Shown here: in pieces, positions 60,010 to 64,000 of the stretch
Layout of the letters: the number at the start of each line of letters is the position of its first letter
Position numbering within the stretch: the stretch's first letter is position 1
Assembly (NCBI GenBank): GCA_000349905.1
Contig: KB722736.1
Location: 719,651-783,650, forward strand
Origin: Volvariella volvacea V23
Lineage: Eukaryota > Basidiomycota > Agaricomycetes > Agaricales > Pluteaceae
Length of the DNA: 64,000 nucleotides
Direction: 5' to 3'
Made by a program: the position numbers and the translations under genes
Notes under the pieces: generated by a model
The model's database searches: none
Told to the model about the DNA's origin: nothing
Seen by the model: only the letters and a program-made list of their open reading frames with translations

Positions 60010-60762
60010 CCTGGGAGTCGGTATTCAATGACGTAGGGCAGCGGGGGATTGGTGGCTGACTGGGGAAGTGTGAGATAGTGATACTAGTCTGGTATGTGGA
60101 GATAGATATGGAATGCAAAAAGCTGTAAAGCTAAGCAGGTGTAAAAAGCACACAAAAAGGTGTAACTGTGCAATGCGAAGGCAAATTTGAAAGGACTGAA
60201 TACGAGTGACTAGCAGACGAGCAAGTTGGATGGAAGTTGGAAGGTCGAATGTTTGATACAAGTGAGGAACGAGCCTTCAACACAACGCTGGTCACTGTCC
60301 CGCACGACCGGACCCCGAACACCAGCGTCTACCTGGCACCGTGCCTGGCGATCCCATCTGAGTCTATCTCCTCAGCGTTAATCTCACATTATTGTCCTCT
60401 CCTGAAAGCACAACACCAGTTGTAGCGGGCGCTCAGGAGGCACAGAGGGCCAGCTGTTGGCATAGAATGAATTACACCTTGGACCTCCGGCCACCCCACG
60501 TGTCGACGTAGCAACCCACAACGCACAAAATTATATCACAGCCCAAATAAAAATATCTATAAAAGCGGTGGTAGCCCTGTGAATGGTATTCACAACAAAT
60601 ATATGAATGTACGGTACAATTGCGACGATGCAATTAATCGATACAACCAGCATTAAAGATGCGCGACTCGTCCTCCAATAAATTGAAACGAAAGGATAGG
60701 AAAGCGAAGGAAACCCTCATCTAAATAATAATCATGGTGATCCAGGATATACATGTGGATCC
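60010..60762. other. Intergenic, nothing seen
   Basis: 753 bp, includes the promoter of the NDK-like gene; AT-rich stretch around 60530-60620. No supported gene. Confidence 0.4.
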
Positions 60763-62126
60763 TCATTGGGAGGAGCTGCCCCACCACTTGCCAATCTTGG
60801 CCGTGCTATACCGCAGGCTCTTGCCAATGCCTGCGCTGACAATGCCCTTTAGCGACTGAACCGTTGCGGGATATCGCACGATACGGCTCATTTCTGCCAG
60901 GACAAACCCCTGTCAGCCAACAACTTTGCGATGTCATCAGATAGGGATCCTCACCTTGCTTGATCACTGCAGGTAATCTTTCGTCCCCGGCCAAATGCAC
61001 CCAGTACGAGCTCTCATCCGCCTCGATCGAAGGAGAACCAGGCTTCTGAGCATAATTCCTCTTTACCCCCGCCAGCAAATTCGAGGGCAACTTCTTCAGA
61101 TGAGCCGACCTCGCGCGGGGGCCATCATCTTGTTGGATAGTCGCTGAATGAATCGGCCAGTGAACCCCGGGTAATCCGACCACCAAACGGTGGTACAACT
61201 CCTTAAACTGCGGTGACTGCTTTCTCACAATGTTCCCTACTTTCCCCCTATTCTCCGCCGGCAAAATCATACGTGGGTCTCCGCCATAACTGATGCCGGC
61301 AATAGTTTCAAATAACTGGGTTTCTGAGAATTCCGCTGGCAGTGTCAAGAGAGCAGCCCGAACGGCGGAAGTAAGGTTGACTTGTTGGGTCAGCCGTACA
61401 CGTGCATCATCTTTAATGATACGTAGCGGCTTGTGCATACGACCAGCTAGATACAGTGAACGCCAGTTCAGCAAATCCGAACATAAGTTATCCACGGTTG
61501 TGACACCATATTTAATCATCTACAATAGAATCCGTCAGAGCCGCCTTGGTCGAGGGATCTCACACGAGACCTACCACACCGTTCATAGGGACATAAGCAT
61601 TAAACCAAACCCCAGGACCCAGTTCTTCCACTCTAGAGATGTACGAGGATCCCAGCAATCGCGCGTGCAGCGGATAGTGACTAGCATGCTGCTGCATATT
61701 AATCGAATGAAAATGGCCCGCGTGCGTCACCGCGAACATAAAGTCGAGCATCGGTGCCTTCCCCTGTTCCTTCATCCCCTCGTACCCATCCTGCTCGAAC
61801 ACACCCGATCCATAGGCAAATGCGTAGCGAATCGGAGCATCGAATTGGGCGACTATTTCTTCTAACAAATGACGTGTAGAGTTTGGCACGGGAAGGAGTT
61901 GGTTCTGGCCAAACGTCGGGGGGAGGCGGGGGAGGACTGTATGAGGATGAGAGTCGGCAGGTCTTGGACGAGGATAGAGTCTTGGTGGCTTGTTGGAGCG
62001 AGCCGCGTGTCTTGGTGGGAGCGGAGGGGGCAAGTCTGGAGGAGTCGAGATAGTTTCAGTAGCGAGCGAACGAACGAAAACGGTGGGCAGAGCTCTGCTA
62101 GGGTGGCTGCGAGTGAGGCGTAACAT
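60763..62126 (-). CDS. TAM41: Mitochondrial CDP-diacylglycerol synthase (TAM41/MMP37)
   Basis: Three exons (62126-61575, 61519-60955, 60893-60763) encode 415 residues, normal for the family. A basic, Arg-rich N-terminus (MLRLTRSHPSRALPTVFVRS) looks like a mitochondrial import signal. Nucleotidyltransferase signature: AYGSGVFEQDGYEG and MLDFMFAV (metal-binding Asp). Later family segments: MIKYGVTTVDNLCSDLLNW, LYLAGRMHKPLRII, FETIAGISYGGDPRMIL, and the C-terminal SLKGIVSAGIGKSLRYS amphipathic helix. It makes CDP-DAG from phosphatidic acid and CTP in the inner membrane, feeding cardiolipin synthesis. All joints keep frame; the donor at 61574 (GTAGGT) was preferred over two nearby ones. Confidence 0.94.
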
Positions 62127-62372
62127 GTCTGACGAGGGAGACGAGGGAGATTAGGGACAGAATGGCTGCAATTTGGAGACTCGCTTCTGCCGTTCGAGAA
62201 AACTAACTCTGAGGCGGCATCATTGTACAGTCACGTGAACATCGGATCATTAATCCGTCTTCCCGCTCTCCCGTTCGAAGCCGCCTCCGACGAGGTCATT
62301 CCCAAGTGATACGATGAAAGCAATAGAACAACAGCATAGTGCAGGCCTGTATTAGTAAAGAATAATATCCGA

Positions 62373-64000
62373 CTACTGTCCATTCTCTGGCCCAACTGGC
62401 CCAATGCTCGCCCTCCTGCTCCGGGTCTGGCCATCACCAGCCCCAGCAGTGTCAACAAACTTCAACGAGCTCTTCCTCCGACCTTGTGCGAATCCCAAGC
62501 TCATCGCACGAACACCCATCTGTCTGTAACCTTCGCCCGCTGCAACCCCTGTGCTGCTCCCCTCACTCTCTGATGGCCGCCGTTGCCCTTCCGAAATGCT
62601 GATGGTCTTGGTCCTCCGTGCAACAGGAGAGCCTGGTGCAGGCGTGGACGAATGGCCAGAAGAACCACTTGCAATAGGTCCCGGTCCACCCAAAGCCCAA
62701 CTCACTTCGACGCCGCATTTGATGCTCCACAACCACGTCAGGACAAATACTGGTGTGCTTACCAGCACATTCAATACGGGAAATAGGTCCGGATACCGTG
62801 CAGGAGGATTGAATAGCACTTCGAGCACGTGTATTGAGACCGCAGCCACGTAGAAACCCTATCAAGCAAGATTTAGGGGGTCCAGTATATAAGCACGATG
62901 TTAGCACTTACGATGGAGAGCAATCCTATAAATGATTGACGAGAGTGTCCAAATGGGTTATACCCAATCAGTCTATTCCAGAGCAACAAGGCGGCAATGT
63001 ACTGTGCCCCAAGCCCATCTCGCTTTAACAGCGGCCACATGCTGTCCATGAATCGCGTCAGATGGTATCGTTATCACGAATAGAACAGTGCTCACCTAAA
63101 CACAGCCGCATTATTCACTAATGCACCCCATGAATAGACCGGGGAGTCAATAGTTGCCCCGGAAAGCAATAACGTTATAGGCAACAAAGGCACCAAAATA
63201 GTCTTCTCGTGGACTTGGAACGAAAATAGAAAGAACGACATCGACGACGTCAAAAGCGCATATGGAAGCAAGGAGAGGAACGGCGGGTGAGCTTTTTCTC
63301 GTTCACCATGTTGCCGTGGTGCCTGCTTTTTCGTATTGTCATCTGCCAATCGAAACTTGACACCGGATTGAAGTAGACCGAACACTCCAGGTGTGAACCC
63401 AAGTGCAGTCAGTGCGGCTGACAACTTCACGAGTGCGCCGGAGGATGCCCAAACCTTCCACTTGATGATCACGTTCGAAGCACACCAAAAATTGGCCACT
63501 TTATCTTCGAAAAGTCCACGTGCGAAAGGAAAGATGCGAGTTATTGGGTCCAGGATGGCCGAAATAGGGGACAAGGGTGGAAGCCACGGGAGGAACAGTA
63601 GGATAAATGTGCTCAACGTGGTCATTGCCAACCGGACAAAAAGCTTAGTCCTGCGTAGATTCTCTTTTCAGCAAAATTCGGCACAGAAGTGGACATTACC
63701 TACCCATGAGTTGGTCCGAGGTATATACATTTTGCGAGGAGGTATGAGCCGATCGCTGGAGCATAGTACAGAGCCATTTGCTTGAAGCCAAGACTCAGTA
63801 CGAAACACACTGCTCCAAGTAGGTCTTGGCCGGCAGCGAAGAAGTTTATAGATAGCAAGGTAAAGCCTGTGTCCAAGTCAGTGATAATGCGGAAATAGAT
63901 TGGTTGAGTATGAACCTACCAAGCATGACAGAATTATACTGGAAGTGACCAAAGTCAATTAGTAGTAGTGCAGGTTGCAATAGAAGTGTTAGAAGAGCGA
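62373..64000 (-). CDS. ALG6: ALG6 alpha-1,3-glucosyltransferase (partial, C-terminal part)
   Basis: Five-plus exons are visible (>64000-63920, 63866-63704, 63650-63096, 63041-62912, 62858-62373); the N-terminal part lies beyond the right edge. Diagnostic segments: LLIDFGHFQYNSVMLG, LGFKQMALYYAPA, RIFPFARGLFEDKVANFWC, LPYALLTSSMSFFLFSFQVHEKTIL. This is the multi-TM ALG6/ALG8 family; the FEDKVANFWC string is typical of ALG6. The enzyme adds the first glucose to the lipid-linked Man9GlcNAc2 in the ER lumen. After the last TM (FPVLNVLVSTPVFVLTWL) the protein carries an additional Ser/Gly/Arg-rich tail of about 100 residues, longer than yeast Alg6. Dolichyl-P-Glc is the donor. Confidence 0.93.

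Overview
The window looks like nuclear DNA of a filamentous basidiomycete, most likely an Agaricomycete. The genes are packed on both strands and almost all are cut by many 45-70 nt GT-AG introns. Their content fits this group: ERV46, VPS45, Miro, RAD50, ALG6, TAM41, a heme-thiolate peroxidase, several F-box proteins and an adenylation/ferric-reductase membrane fusion. All gene models below were spliced by hand from protein family similarity, reading frame and splice signals. No search was run.

Region 1 (1-7.4 kb) is a transposon graveyard. At the left edge, on the minus strand, lie a retroelement Gag killed by three in-frame stops and an overlapping -1 frame that encodes a dUTPase. Next come degenerate retroelement ORFs and a candidate 768 bp LTR (3805-4572). 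The LTR abuts an AT-rich block that contains no CpG at all for over 2.3 kb (4573-6899). This points to an old, heavily C-to-T-mutated sequence into which a younger retroelement inserted. Region 2 (7.4-12.4 kb) is gene-poor. It holds a broken OGFr-domain gene and a small intact GSKIP-domain gene.

Region 3 (12.4-64 kb) is ordinary gene-dense euchromatin. From left to right: VPS45; two tandem ERV46/ERGIC3 genes with matching introns except one; a coiled-coil basic protein; an SH3-RasGEF (CDC25 type); an F-box/WD-like protein; Miro GTPase; a VWA protein; a G-patch nucleolar-type protein; an SDR; a four-TM protein; a SET-MYND protein; the adenylation/ferric-reductase fusion; RAD50; an F-box protein; a heme-thiolate peroxidase; a decayed tandem pair of F-box genes; DER1 (interrupted by 100 Ns); an inactive-looking NDK-like repeat protein; TAM41; and the C-terminal part of ALG6 running off the right edge.

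Several genes serve the secretory pathway and organelles: VPS45 (endosome SM protein), ERV46 x2 (ER-Golgi cargo receptor), DER1 (ERAD), ALG6 (N-glycan glucosylation), TAM41 and Miro (mitochondrial lipid synthesis and mitochondrial distribution). They are scattered and look like individually regulated genes, not an operon or a metabolic cluster. The items most worth a second look are the CpG-free block, the ERV46 tandem duplication, the carrier-less adenylation-ferric reductase fusion, the catalytic-His-less NDK repeat protein, and the N gap in DER1 that seems to hide no sequence.
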